From Actinomycetota bacterium (GTDB lineage Bacteria; Actinomycetota; Actinomycetes; Streptosporangiales; Streptosporangiaceae): 7,215 bases of DNA. A model generated the notes under the pieces. The model ran no database searches and was not told the DNA's origin. It worked only from the letters and a program-made list of their open reading frames with translations. The stretch's first letter is position 1; each line of letters begins with the position of its first letter. The stretch spans positions 3,852 through 11,066 of the forward strand of contig PMOU01000173.1 of NCBI GenBank assembly GCA_003161205.1. The letters are read 5' to 3'. Shown in pieces: positions 1 through 6,570 of this stretch. The position numbers and the translations under genes are program-made.

Positions 1-287
1 TTGATGGCCGCGGTCGGCGTGGTAATGCCGGCCTTGATCACCGCGCCGGCCGCGCCGGCTCCGGCCGACGATGACGTCCCGGACTTCGCCGAGCTCGAGG
101 AGCTGCTGCCGCAGGCCGCGAGCACCGAACCGAGCACCGGCACCGAGATGCCGACGACGCTGGCGCGGCGGATGAAGTCCCGGCGGGACAGCCGGCCCGC
201 GGCGAACTCGTCGATGACGTGATTGGCGATGTCACCTTGGTCCTGGCGTATCCGCCCGAGCCTGCGGTGGTCGATGTTCCTGGTCAT
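1..287 (-). CDS. ABC importer substrate-binding lipoprotein, N-terminal part (Tat-exported, cut by window edge)
   Basis: This is the start of a secreted lipoprotein; only the first 95 residues lie in the window. A charged 33-residue leader precedes a twin-arginine motif, SRRDFIRRA (residues 34-42). A hydrophobic stretch (43-58) follows, then a lipobox ending LAAC with the lipidated cysteine at 59. After the cysteine comes a Ser/Gly/Ala-rich linker (about 60-82), and the mature fold starts near VIKAG. The protein should therefore cross the membrane folded and be anchored outside. Its place directly after two permeases and an ATPase makes a family 5 (peptide/nickel) solute-binding subunit most likely, but the binding domain is outside the window, so this rests on context. 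The ATG overlaps the ATPase stop as ATGA. An AGGGAG Shine-Dalgarno (295-300) sits seven bases upstream. Having this gene last in the operon is less common than first. Confidence 0.85.
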   Translation of the reverse strand, partial: MTRNIDHRRLGRIRQDQGDIANHVIDEFAAGRLSRRDFIRRASVVGISVPVLGSVLAACGSSSSSSAKSGTSSSAGAGAAGAVIKAGITTPTAAI

Positions 288-2350
288 AGGGATTCTCCCT
301 GGGATGGGGCGGATTCATTTCGCTGGATAATCCGCAGCTCGGCGAGCGGGATGTGACACCGGGTCAGGTGACCCGGCTCGCCTTCGAGCAGCGGCGGTTC
401 GGTGGACTCGCAGACGCCAGTGGGCAGCCTGCGCGGACATCGAGTGTGGAACACGCAGCCGCTGGGCGGGTCGGCTGCGGACGGGATTTCACCCTGCAGC
501 CTGATCCGGTCAGGACGCTCGCCGTCGAGCGTTGGTACAGCGGAGAACAGCGCCTCGGTGTAGGGATGATGCGGCCCGGCGAACACGGTTTCCGCGGGCC
601 CCACCTCCATCACGCGTCCGAGGTACAGCACCACGATGCGGTCGGACAGGTACCGGACCAGGCCGAGGTCGTGGGAGATGAACAAGTAGGTGACCCGCTC
701 GGCCTTCTGCAGGTCCGCCAGCAGGTTGAGGATGGCCGCCTGCACCGAGACGTCGAGCGCCGACGTCGGTTCGTCGCAGACCACCACGTCGGGCCGGCCG
801 CCGAAGGCGCGGGCGATCGCGACGCGCTGCTTGAGGCCGCCGGACAGCTGGCCGGGGCGCAGCGCCAGGTGGCGTTCTTCCAGCCGGACCGAGGCGATCA
901 GGTCGCCGAGCCGGTCCTGCAGTGCCTGCCCGGACAGCCTGGCCAGCCTGGTGAGCGGACGGCTGATCAGGCTGCGCACCGTGTGGCGGCGGTTCAGCGC
1001 GGAGTCCGGGTTCTGGAAGACGATCTGCAGCGCGCGCAGGGTCTCCCGCGGTCGCCGCCGGGCGTCCGGGCTGAGCGGCTTGCCGTCGAGCGTGACGACC
1101 GCGCCCGAGTCGGGCCCGGTCAGCCCGAGCAGCACGCGCGCCAGCGTGGTCTTGCCGCTGCCCGACTCGCCGACCAGCCCGAGCGTCTCGCCCTGGTTAA
1201 TGGCCAGGTCGACGTCGGCCAGGGCGCGGACGCCCCCGGTGAAGGTCTTCGACAGGCCCTCGACGACCACCAGCGGGCCGCCGGTGCCGTGGTTCGCGAG
1301 CGTGCCGACTGAGACCGGGGTCGAGCGCGGCAGGTCAGGTGCCTGGTCGTGGAAAAAGCAGCGCGAGGTCCGGAGCTCGCCGACGTCGAAGAACGGCGGA
1401 TCCGATTCCCGGCAGCGATCTTGAGCCAGCGCGCATCGCGGCGCGAACACGCAGCCTTTGATCGCGTGGCCGGGCGCGGGCAGGAAGCCGGGGATGGTGT
1501 CCAGCCGGTCGGTGTCCTTGCGCTGCCCGCGGCGCGGGATGCAGCGCAGCAGCCCGACCGTATACGGGTGCCGCGGGTCGTCGAACACCTGGCGCGCGGG
1601 ACCTTCCTCGACCAGGTCGCCCGCGTACAGCACTCCGACCCGGTCGCACATCTTGGCGATCACCGCCAGGTTGTGGCTGATGAAAAGCACCGAGGTGTTG
1701 AACTCCTGGCGCAGCGCCGCGACCAGGTCGAGCACCTCGGCTTCGACGGTCGCGTCGAGCGCGGTGGTCGGCTCGTCAAGGATCAGCAGCGACGGCGAGG
1801 CCGCCAGCGCCATCGCGATGACCGCCCGCTGGGCCATCCCGCCGGACAGCTCGTGCGGATACCGCCGCATGACCCGGCCGGGATCCGATATCTGGACCTT
1901 GCGGAGCATGTCCTGCGCCGACTGGGTCGCCTCGTCGGAGGAGGCGCCGGCGAGCTCGAAGACCTCCGCGATCTGCCGGCCCACCCGCAGCGACGGGTTC
2001 AGCGCCCGGCCTGGTTCCTGGTAGACCATGGAGACGGTGTGCATCCGCAGGGCACGCAGTTCCGCATTGCCCATCGACAGCGGGTCCTGGCCGTTGATGC
2101 TGATCGTCCCGGCGCTGACCCGGCCGTTGCGGGGCAGGTACCTGACCAGCGCCAGCGCGACCGTGGACTTCCCGGAACCCGACTCGCCGACCAGCCCGTA
2201 CGATTCGCCGCGGCCGATCGAAAACGAGACGTCGCGCAGCGCGAGCCGGTCCTGCCCGCGCACCCGGTACACGATGTCCATGTGCGAGACTGCCAGCGCG
2301 GTGTCTGTCTCACGGGCCGTTGGCTCGCTCGTAAGCTCCGGCTCACTCAT
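284..2350 (-). CDS. Fused two-domain ABC ATPase of a peptide/nickel importer (DppD-DppF type)
   Basis: This cytoplasmic motor would power import by hydrolysing ATP under the two permeases. It has 688 residues and carries two complete nucleotide-binding domains, where many systems have two separate proteins of about 330. Domain 1 has Walker A GESGSGKST (55-63), Q-loop Gln111, signature LSGGM (168-172), Walker B with catalytic Glu193, and His226. Domain 2 has Walker A GESGSGKTT (394-402), Gln446, signature LSGGL (502-506), Walker B with Glu527, and His560. Both ATP sites look intact. Each domain ends in the oligopeptide-transporter C-terminal region, with HPYT (261-264 and 595-598) and a four-cysteine set (300, 306, 313, 331 and 632, 638, 647, 665). 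The ATG overlaps the upstream permease stop as ATGA, and AGGTG lies eight bases upstream. The substrate (peptide, nickel or other) cannot be read from this subunit. Confidence 0.95.
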   Translation of the reverse strand: MSEPELTSEPTARETDTALAVSHMDIVYRVRGQDRLALRDVSFSIGRGESYGLVGESGSGKSTVALALVRYLPRNGRVSAGTISINGQDPLSMGNAELRALRMHTVSMVYQEPGRALNPSLRVGRQIAEVFELAGASSDEATQSAQDMLRKVQISDPGRVMRRYPHELSGGMAQRAVIAMALAASPSLLILDEPTTALDATVEAEVLDLVAALRQEFNTSVLFISHNLAVIAKMCDRVGVLYAGDLVEEGPARQVFDDPRHPYTVGLLRCIPRRGQRKDTDRLDTIPGFLPAPGHAIKGCVFAPRCALAQDRCRESDPPFFDVGELRTSRCFFHDQAPDLPRSTPVSVGTLANHGTGGPLVVVEGLSKTFTGGVRALADVDLAINQGETLGLVGESGSGKTTLARVLLGLTGPDSGAVVTLDGKPLSPDARRRPRETLRALQIVFQNPDSALNRRHTVRSLISRPLTRLARLSGQALQDRLGDLIASVRLEERHLALRPGQLSGGLKQRVAIARAFGGRPDVVVCDEPTSALDVSVQAAILNLLADLQKAERVTYLFISHDLGLVRYLSDRIVVLYLGRVMEVGPAETVFAGPHHPYTEALFSAVPTLDGERPDRIRLQGEIPSAADPPSGCVFHTRCPRRLPTGVCESTEPPLLEGEPGHLTRCHIPLAELRIIQRNESAPSQGESL

Positions 2351-3279
2351 GCGTTGAGCACCTGCTCAATCGAGTCCGTGATCAGGTTGACCGCGGTTAC
2401 CAGCGAGGCGATGGCGAGCGCCGGGAACAGGGTCTGCCACCAGTAACCCGCCAGCAGGCCGCTGTAGTTGGCCGCGATGTCCGCGCCCCAGTCGGGGGTG
2501 GGCGGCTGGACGCCGAAGCCGAGGAAGGACAGCGTGGCCACGGCGAACACCGCGTAGCCCAGCCGGACCGTGAACTCGACCAGGATGGCGGGCACGACGT
2601 TGGGCAAGATCTCGCCGAACATGATCCGGCCCGGTTTCTCGCCGAGCAGCCGGGCCGAGGACAAGTAGTCGAGGTTCCGCTCGGTGAGCACCGCGGCCCG
2701 GACCGTGCGCGCGATCAGCGGCGTGAAGATGAAGCCGATGACGATGATGAGCGTCACCGTGGACGGGCCGAGCGCGACGATGAACAGGAACGCGATGATC
2801 ACGGCGGGCAGCGCGAGCACGGCCTCCACGATCCGCCCGGCGATCAGGTCGATGGCGCCGCCGAGGTAGCCCATGGCCAGGCCGAGGGCGGTGCCGAGGA
2901 TGGTGCCGAGCACGGTGGCCAGCGGCGTGATGACCAGGATGTCCCGGGCACCGACGATGACCCGGGACAGCACGTCCCGGCCGAGCGGGTCCGTGCCGAA
3001 CCAGTGCGATCCCGACGGGCCGGCGTTAGCCGCGAGCAGCTGCTGGGCGAGCGGGTTGTCCGGCGCGAACGCGCGCCCGAAGATGGCGCAGACCACCCAG
3101 AACAGCAAGATCGCCCCGCCGACGAGGAACGTCGGGCGCCGCAGCAGCAGCCGCCACCGGGTCTGCCCCCGCATGACGGGCACCGCGACCGCGACAGCCA
3201 CCGTCTCCGGCCCCAGCGGCCCGAGCGGGTCGCCAGGCGACGGCACGCCCGGCTCGTCGAGGAAGTGGGACTCAGCCAT
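2347..3279 (-). CDS. ABC importer permease, DppC/OppC type
   Basis: This is a 310-residue inner-membrane permease, one of the two that form the translocation channel. A long Pro/Val-rich cytoplasmic tail (1-45) leads to a first hydrophobic segment (about 51-72). It is followed by the HWFGTDPLGRD signature (92-102) found in OppC/DppC proteins. Further membrane segments lie at roughly 112-140, 150-195, 229-255 and 278-302. The cytoplasmic loop that docks on the ATPase is at about 204-227, around the conserved Gly213; it reads YLSSARLLG rather than the classic EAA form, which is within family variation. The start codon lies inside the end of the preceding permease gene (8-base overlap), and the stop overlaps the ATPase start as ATGA. 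A run of seven G lies just before the ATG and may serve as a weak ribosome site. The length is normal for the family. Confidence 0.94.
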   Translation of the reverse strand: MAESHFLDEPGVPSPGDPLGPLGPETVAVAVAVPVMRGQTRWRLLLRRPTFLVGGAILLFWVVCAIFGRAFAPDNPLAQQLLAANAGPSGSHWFGTDPLGRDVLSRVIVGARDILVITPLATVLGTILGTALGLAMGYLGGAIDLIAGRIVEAVLALPAVIIAFLFIVALGPSTVTLIIVIGFIFTPLIARTVRAAVLTERNLDYLSSARLLGEKPGRIMFGEILPNVVPAILVEFTVRLGYAVFAVATLSFLGFGVQPPTPDWGADIAANYSGLLAGYWWQTLFPALAIASLVTAVNLITDSIEQVLNA

Positions 3280-4228
3280 CTTGCCCCCCCGCCCGCAGCC
3301 GCGGATTGAGCGCGACCAGCAGCAGGTCCGCGGCCAGCGTGGCCAGCACGTAGACCACGCCGATGGTCAGCACCCCCGCCTCGAGCATCGGGAAGTCCTT
3401 GGCCTGCGCGGCCTTGTAGATCAGGTTCCCGATGCCCTGGTAGTTGAAGAGCGTCTCCACCACCACCAGGCCGCCGATCAGGTAACCGGTCTGGGTCGCG
3501 ATCACGGTGATGGTCGGCAGCAGCGAGTTCCGCAGGACATGCCGGCGGATCACGGTCGCCCGCGGCAGGCCCTTGAGCACCGCCGTGCGCGCGTAGTCCG
3601 AGCTCAGCGCCTCGATGGTCCCCGCCCTGGCCATACGTGCAATGTAGCCGAATAGAACGAAAACGAGCGGTATAGCCGGCAATATCAGATGCCGAAACTG
3701 GGTAAGGTCACCGGCGTTCGCTCCCGCCGAAGCGGTGACGGGCAGGACCTTCAGCGTCACGCCGAACACCACGATCAGCACGATGCCGGATACGAACTCG
3801 GGCACGGTGGCGAGAGAAAGTCCTGTCACAGAAATGATTCGGTCGACCGGGCGGCCCGCGTAAAGCGCGGCGATCACGCCGCCGATGATGCCAAGTGGCA
3901 CCACGATGACGAACGCCAGTGCGGCCAGCTTCAGCGAATTGATCATCGCCGCCCGGATGAAAGGCTCGACCGCGGTGCGGTAGGAGTAAGAGGTGCCCAT
4001 ATTGCCGCGAAGCAGCCCGCCGATCCAGCTTAGGTACCGGGTAAGCAACGGCCTGTTAACCCCAAGTTGCGTGTCCAGAACTTGCACCGCGCCTTTCGAC
4101 GCGAACGGTCCGAGGATGGCGCGACCCGGGTCACCTGGGAGGATCTGCCCGGCGAAGAATACGATCAGGCTGATGATCCACAACGTCAGGATCATCAAGC
4201 CGAGGCGCCTCAGAAGGAACGTTACCAC
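3272..4228 (-). CDS. ABC importer permease, DppB/OppB type
   Basis: This is the first gene of the importer operon, a 318-residue inner-membrane permease of normal length. The first membrane helix (about 8-28) is followed by the LPGDP motif (30-34) typical of DppB/OppB proteins. The GLLRGNMGTSYSY segment lies at 71-83, helices at about 97-123 and 135-160, and the ATPase-docking loop at 211-238 (DYARTAVLKG with Gly220). Two more helices follow at about 240-260 and 284-307, ending in NPRLR (308-312). The start is GTG, chosen because a full AAGGAGG site lies six bases upstream and the protein begins with the family-like FLLRRLG. The first two-thirds of the gene use more A/T-ending codons (including ATA and CTA) than its neighbours. 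The substrate is unknown; peptide, nickel or opine are all possible for this family. Confidence 0.94.
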   Translation of the reverse strand: MVTFLLRRLGLMILTLWIISLIVFFAGQILPGDPGRAILGPFASKGAVQVLDTQLGVNRPLLTRYLSWIGGLLRGNMGTSYSYRTAVEPFIRAAMINSLKLAALAFVIVVPLGIIGGVIAALYAGRPVDRIISVTGLSLATVPEFVSGIVLIVVFGVTLKVLPVTASAGANAGDLTQFRHLILPAIPLVFVLFGYIARMARAGTIEALSSDYARTAVLKGLPRATVIRRHVLRNSLLPTITVIATQTGYLIGGLVVVETLFNYQGIGNLIYKAAQAKDFPMLEAGVLTIGVVYVLATLAADLLLVALNPRLRAGGQDG

Positions 4229-4234
4229 CGCTGG

Positions 4235-4241
4235 CCTCCTT
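4235..4241 (-). promoter_or_regulatory. Strong ribosome binding site for the importer operon
   Basis: On the minus strand this reads AAGGAGG, a full match to the anti-Shine-Dalgarno, six bases before the GTG at 4228. It fixes the start of the first permease. It is the best ribosome site in the operon; most later genes instead overlap their predecessor. Confidence 0.85.
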
Positions 4242-4314
4242 GATACTTGGCCGCCTCGCGCGGAACGCCCCTGGGCGGCAAAGCCTAGCTCAGTTATAGA
4301 TGGGTGAGCAATTA
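4242..4314. promoter_or_regulatory. Divergent spacer expected to hold the importer promoter and the old lyase promoter
   Basis: This short, less GC-rich gap lies between the divergent importer operon and the lyase remnant, so at least the importer promoter should be here or just inside the remnant. The A/T-rich core TTATAGAT (about 4294-4301) could supply a -10 in either direction (TATAGA on plus, TATAAC on minus). I see no matching -35 at the proper distance on either strand, so no promoter is called precisely. The placement is inferred from gene layout. Confidence 0.3.
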
Positions 4315-4518
4315 ATGAGGATCATGCTGAATGGAAGTGACCTGACTGTTACCCCGCCAACCTCCCCAATCCCCTTCCCTTGTCGCGCGGTCGTCGAAGA
4401 GGTACTCAGCAAAGGCGAGCCCGTTTATGGCCTGACCACCGGGGCGGGAGAACGCAAGGCGTTTGGCCTCGACCCGGCCCGCGGCGATCTCCCCGCGCCG
4501 CCTGACCTGGCCGCCTGA
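4315..4518 (+). pseudogene. Truncated aromatic amino acid lyase (histidine ammonia-lyase family) remnant
   Basis: This open frame of 67 codons (72 if started at the ATG at 4300) resembles only the N-terminus of the HutH/phenylalanine ammonia-lyase family. The visible match is an opening like LNGSDLT, then RAVVEEVL, then EPVYGLTTGAG, the last being the family's conserved tyrosine loop YGxxTG. Full lyases have about 500 residues and carry an Ala-Ser-Gly triad that becomes the MIO cofactor; none of that is here. The expected stretch between the LT opening and RAVVEE also looks shortened. The frame ends at TGA after a low-complexity DLPAPPDLAA tail, and the next 80 bases show no continuation in any frame. 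The GGTGAG at 4303-4308 suits the ATG at 4315. It most likely lost its 3' part by deletion. It could still be expressed as a short peptide. The family call rests on about 35 residues. Confidence 0.6.
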
Positions 4519-4543
4519 CCCGTCTCACAAGATAATTTCCGGA

Positions 4544-4572
4544 ACGGGCAGCGGCTTAAGCCCCCAACCCGT
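4544..4572. repeat. Nested inverted repeat between lyase remnant and hutI
   Basis: A perfect 10-base palindrome, GGCTTAAGCC (4553-4562), sits inside a second inverted pair, ACGGG (4544-4548) and CCCGT (4568-4572). It lies 46 bases before the chosen hutI start. It could be a dyad operator for a hut regulator, a weak hairpin, or chance. There is no T-run after it, so a classic terminator is unlikely. Confidence 0.3.
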
Positions 4573-4601
4573 GCGTGCCGCGCTCGCCGGCGCCGGGTGA
4601 T

Positions 4602-4609
4602 GGGGGAAG
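4602..4609 (+). promoter_or_regulatory. Ribosome binding site supporting the hutI GTG start
   Basis: A purine-rich GGGGGAAG ends eight bases before the GTG at 4618. The alternative starts at 4597 (GTG) and 4600 (ATG) lie before this site and have no Shine-Dalgarno of their own, so this motif favours 4618. Confidence 0.5.
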
Positions 4610-4617
4610 CTTGTCCC

Positions 4618-5874
4618 GTGGCGAATCCGCACAGTACGAGTCCGCACAGCACGAGTCCGCACAGCACGTTGATCACCGGTATCAGCGAACTGGTCACTAA
4701 CGACGGCGAGCACGGCGCCTATGCCGCGCGGCCGGACGCGGCCCTGGTGATCTCCGGCGACCGCGTGGCCTGGACCGGCCCGGCGGCACGGGCCCCCGCC
4801 GCCGACGCCGTGGTGGACGCCGGCGGCCGGGCCGTGCTGCCCGGGTTCGCCGACTCCCACGCGCACCTGATCTTCGCCGGGGAGCGCAGCGCGGAGTTCG
4901 CCGCCCGGATGGCCGGGCGCCCGTACCACGCGGGCGGCATCCTGGTCACGGTCGAGGCGACCCGCGCGGCCCCCGATGCGGTGCTGCGCGCGAACCTGCG
5001 GCGGCTGGCGGCCGAGATGCTCGGCCAGGGCACGACGACGTTCGAGTGCAAGTCCGGGTACGGCCTCACCGTGGCGGATGAGGCCCGCGGGCTCGCGCTG
5101 GCCGCGGAGATCACCCCGGAGGTCACCTACCTGGGCGCGCACGTCGTGCCCCCGGAGTTCGCCGCCGACCCGGCGGGTTACCTGGACCTGGTGCGCGGCC
5201 CGATGCTGACGGCCTGCGCGCCGCACGCCCGGTGGATCGACGTGTTCTGCGAGGACGGTGCGTTCGGCGCGGACGAGGCGGCCGCGGTGCTCGCCGCGGG
5301 CACGGCGGCCGGCCTGGGCGCCCGCGTGCACGCGAACCAGCTCGGGCCGGGCCCGGGGGTCCAGGTGGCGGCGCGGGCGGGGGCGGCGTCGGCTGACCAC
5401 TGCACGTTCCTGACCGACGCCGACGTGGACGCGCTGGCCTGCACGCCGGTCGTCGCGACCTTGCTGCCCGGTGCGGAGTTCGGCTGCCGGCAGCCGTTCC
5501 CTGACGCGCGGCGGCTGCTCGACGCGGGCGTCACGGTGGCCCTGGCCACCGACTGCAACCCCGGTTCCTCGTTTACGTCCAGCATGCCGTTCTGCGTCGC
5601 GCTCGCGGTCCGCGAGATGCGGATGACCACCGAAGAGGCCGTCTGGGCCGCCACCGCGGGCGGCGCCCGGGCCCTGCGCCGGGACGATATCGGCCACCTC
5701 GGCGTCGGGGCCAGAGCCGACCTGATCCTGCTGGACGCGCCGTCGCACGCGTATCTGGCCTACCGCCCCGGCGTCCCGCTGATCGCCGCCGTCTGGCAGG
5801 CCGGCCAGCTCGTCGCAGGCTCGCCCCCAAGCATCCCCCGGGCGGCCCGGCCACCGCTCCCAAGCGCCCCCTAG
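4618..5874 (+). CDS. hutI: Imidazolonepropionase
   Basis: This cytosolic amidohydrolase carries out the third step of histidine degradation, hydrolysing 4-imidazolone-5-propanoate to N-formimidoyl-L-glutamate. From the GTG it has 418 residues, close to the usual 390-420. The metal and substrate motifs are in order: [11 protein letters not shown] with His81 and His83; FECKSGYGL (142-150); GAHVVPPE with His175 and Glu180; DVFCEDGAF (208-216); HANQ with His238; SADH with His261; and ATDCNPGSS with metal-ligand Asp312. The C-terminal ARADLILL strand (365-372) is typical of the superfamily. An active enzyme is likely. The first 17 residues are a repeated SPHST leader, and family-like sequence starts at [13 protein letters not shown]. 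Upstream lies only a lyase remnant. No urocanase or formimidoylglutamate hydrolase gene is in the window, so the rest of the pathway must be elsewhere or absent. The end is TAG. Confidence 0.93.
   Translation: MANPHSTSPHSTSPHSTLITGISELVTNDGEHGAYAARPDAALVISGDRVAWTGPAARAPAADAVVDAGGRAVLPGFADSHAHLIFAGERSAEFAARMAGRPYHAGGILVTVEATRAAPDAVLRANLRRLAAEMLGQGTTTFECKSGYGLTVADEARGLALAAEITPEVTYLGAHVVPPEFAADPAGYLDLVRGPMLTACAPHARWIDVFCEDGAFGADEAAAVLAAGTAAGLGARVHANQLGPGPGVQVAARAGAASADHCTFLTDADVDALACTPVVATLLPGAEFGCRQPFPDARRLLDAGVTVALATDCNPGSSFTSSMPFCVALAVREMRMTTEEAVWAATAGGARALRRDDIGHLGVGARADLILLDAPSHAYLAYRPGVPLIAAVWQAGQLVAGSPPSIPRAARPPLPSAP
4624..4668 (+). repeat. Three 15-base tandem repeats inside the start of hutI
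   Basis: The units at 4624-4638, 4639-4653 and 4654-4668 encode [10 protein letters not shown] and SPHST. Units two and three are identical (AGTCCGCACAGCACG); unit one differs at two bases. The period is a multiple of three, so gain or loss of a unit would keep the reading frame. Confidence 0.9.
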
Positions 5875-5905
5875 CGCTGCTGACCGTGGCATAGGGCTGC
5901 CGCTC

Positions 5906-5922
5906 CTCCCCTCGGTCGGGGG
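5906..5922 (+). terminator. Weak hairpin after hutI
   Basis: TCCCC and GGGGA flank a seven-base loop about 32 bases after the hutI stop. There is no T-run. The 3' arm doubles as the purine-rich stretch ahead of the ATG at 5935, so it could mask a ribosome site rather than end transcription. It is the only hairpin seen in the 60-base gap. Confidence 0.2.
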
Positions 5923-5970
5923 AAGTACTAATCGATGGCGCTCTTCGCGGCTCGCTTGTACCGTGCCGGT

Positions 5971-6519
5971 ATGCTCGCCGTTCCAGCGGAAAGCGCGCTG
6001 CTCCTCCCGGTTCCCGCCGCCGAGTCCGCCGTCGCGCACCACCGGGCCCATCTCGATGTCAGTGCCTGGGACGGCGTGCCAGCGCACATCACGGTGCTCT
6101 ACCCCTTCCTGCCACCCGCCGCGATCGACGCAGAGGCGTTGGCGTCCGTCAGGCGGCTGATCGCCGGCTTCCCGGCCTTCGACTTCGAGCTCGACCGGAT
6201 CGGCTGGTTCGGCGACAGCGTGACCTGGCTCGGGCCACGCGACCCGGCCCCGTTCCGTTCCCTGACCGATGCCGCCTTCGCGGCGTTCCCGTCCTGCCCG
6301 CCCTACGGCGGTCAGCACGACGACGTGATCCCTCACCTGACCATCGGGCACCGGGGCGGCACGGACGCCCTCCGGCAAGCCGCCGCCGACGTCAGCGTCC
6401 GCCTTCCTATCCGGGCGAGGGCGGCAGAAGTCATCCTGATGACAGGTCCCCGCCCAGGTGATGGCCCAGGGCCGCCCGCCCAGTGGCACACCAGCGCCGC
6501 CTTCCGCCTCGGCGAGTGA
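5971..6519 (+). CDS. 2'-5' RNA ligase family protein (2H phosphoesterase)
   Basis: This small cytosolic protein of 182 residues has the two HxT motifs that define 2H phosphoesterases: HITV (His39, Thr41) and HLTI (His122, Thr124), spaced as in LigT-like proteins. In this superfamily the paired histidines act on 2',3'-cyclic or 2'-5' phosphodiesters. The natural substrate of the actinobacterial single-domain members is generally not known, and no partner gene here narrows it. The start is uncertain. The ATG at 5971 gives the family-like opening ESALLLPVPAAE. The ATG at 5935 would add 12 residues and has GGGGGAAG nine bases upstream. A TACCGT hexamer at 5959-5964 would suit leaderless transcription from 5971. 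It follows hutI by about 100 bases on the same strand and may be read through from it. I see no functional link to histidine breakdown. Confidence 0.85.
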   Translation: MLAVPAESALLLPVPAAESAVAHHRAHLDVSAWDGVPAHITVLYPFLPPAAIDAEALASVRRLIAGFPAFDFELDRIGWFGDSVTWLGPRDPAPFRSLTDAAFAAFPSCPPYGGQHDDVIPHLTIGHRGGTDALRQAAADVSVRLPIRARAAEVILMTGPRPGDGPGPPAQWHTSAAFRLGE

Positions 6520-6570
6520 GGCGGGGTGTCGGATCGTCCCCGTCCCCGTCACCCGTCACCCGTCGCCCGA

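Noticed and set aside
1..222. A plus-strand frame of 73 codons at the left edge
   Set aside because: It is the antisense of the lipoprotein signal region, which has a Tat motif, lipobox and ribosome site on the minus strand.
353..2446. Two plus-strand open frames of 319 and 365 codons opposite the ATPase gene
   Set aside because: They mirror the codon pattern of a certain ATPase gene, have biased composition and no motifs, and one runs across the junction between two real genes.
2873..3655. A 260-codon plus-strand frame opposite the permeases
   Set aside because: It is low in hydrophobic order, crosses the overlap of two well-supported permease genes, and shows no domain.
4519..4600. A possible C-terminal lyase fragment (reading ...VRAALAGAG then stop) after the truncated N-terminus
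   Set aside because: The residues do not match any lyase C-terminal motif I can recognise, and short Ala/Gly runs are common by chance at this GC content.
4624..4668. The triple 15-base repeat as a CRISPR-like array
   Set aside because: The units are directly abutting with no spacers and keep the hutI reading frame.
4525..6552. A 675-codon open frame on the minus strand opposite hutI and the 2H phosphoesterase gene
   Set aside because: Its product is rich in Arg, Gly and Pro with no recognisable domain, and it runs antisense to two genes with clear catalytic motifs. Long antisense frames are expected in GC-rich coding DNA.
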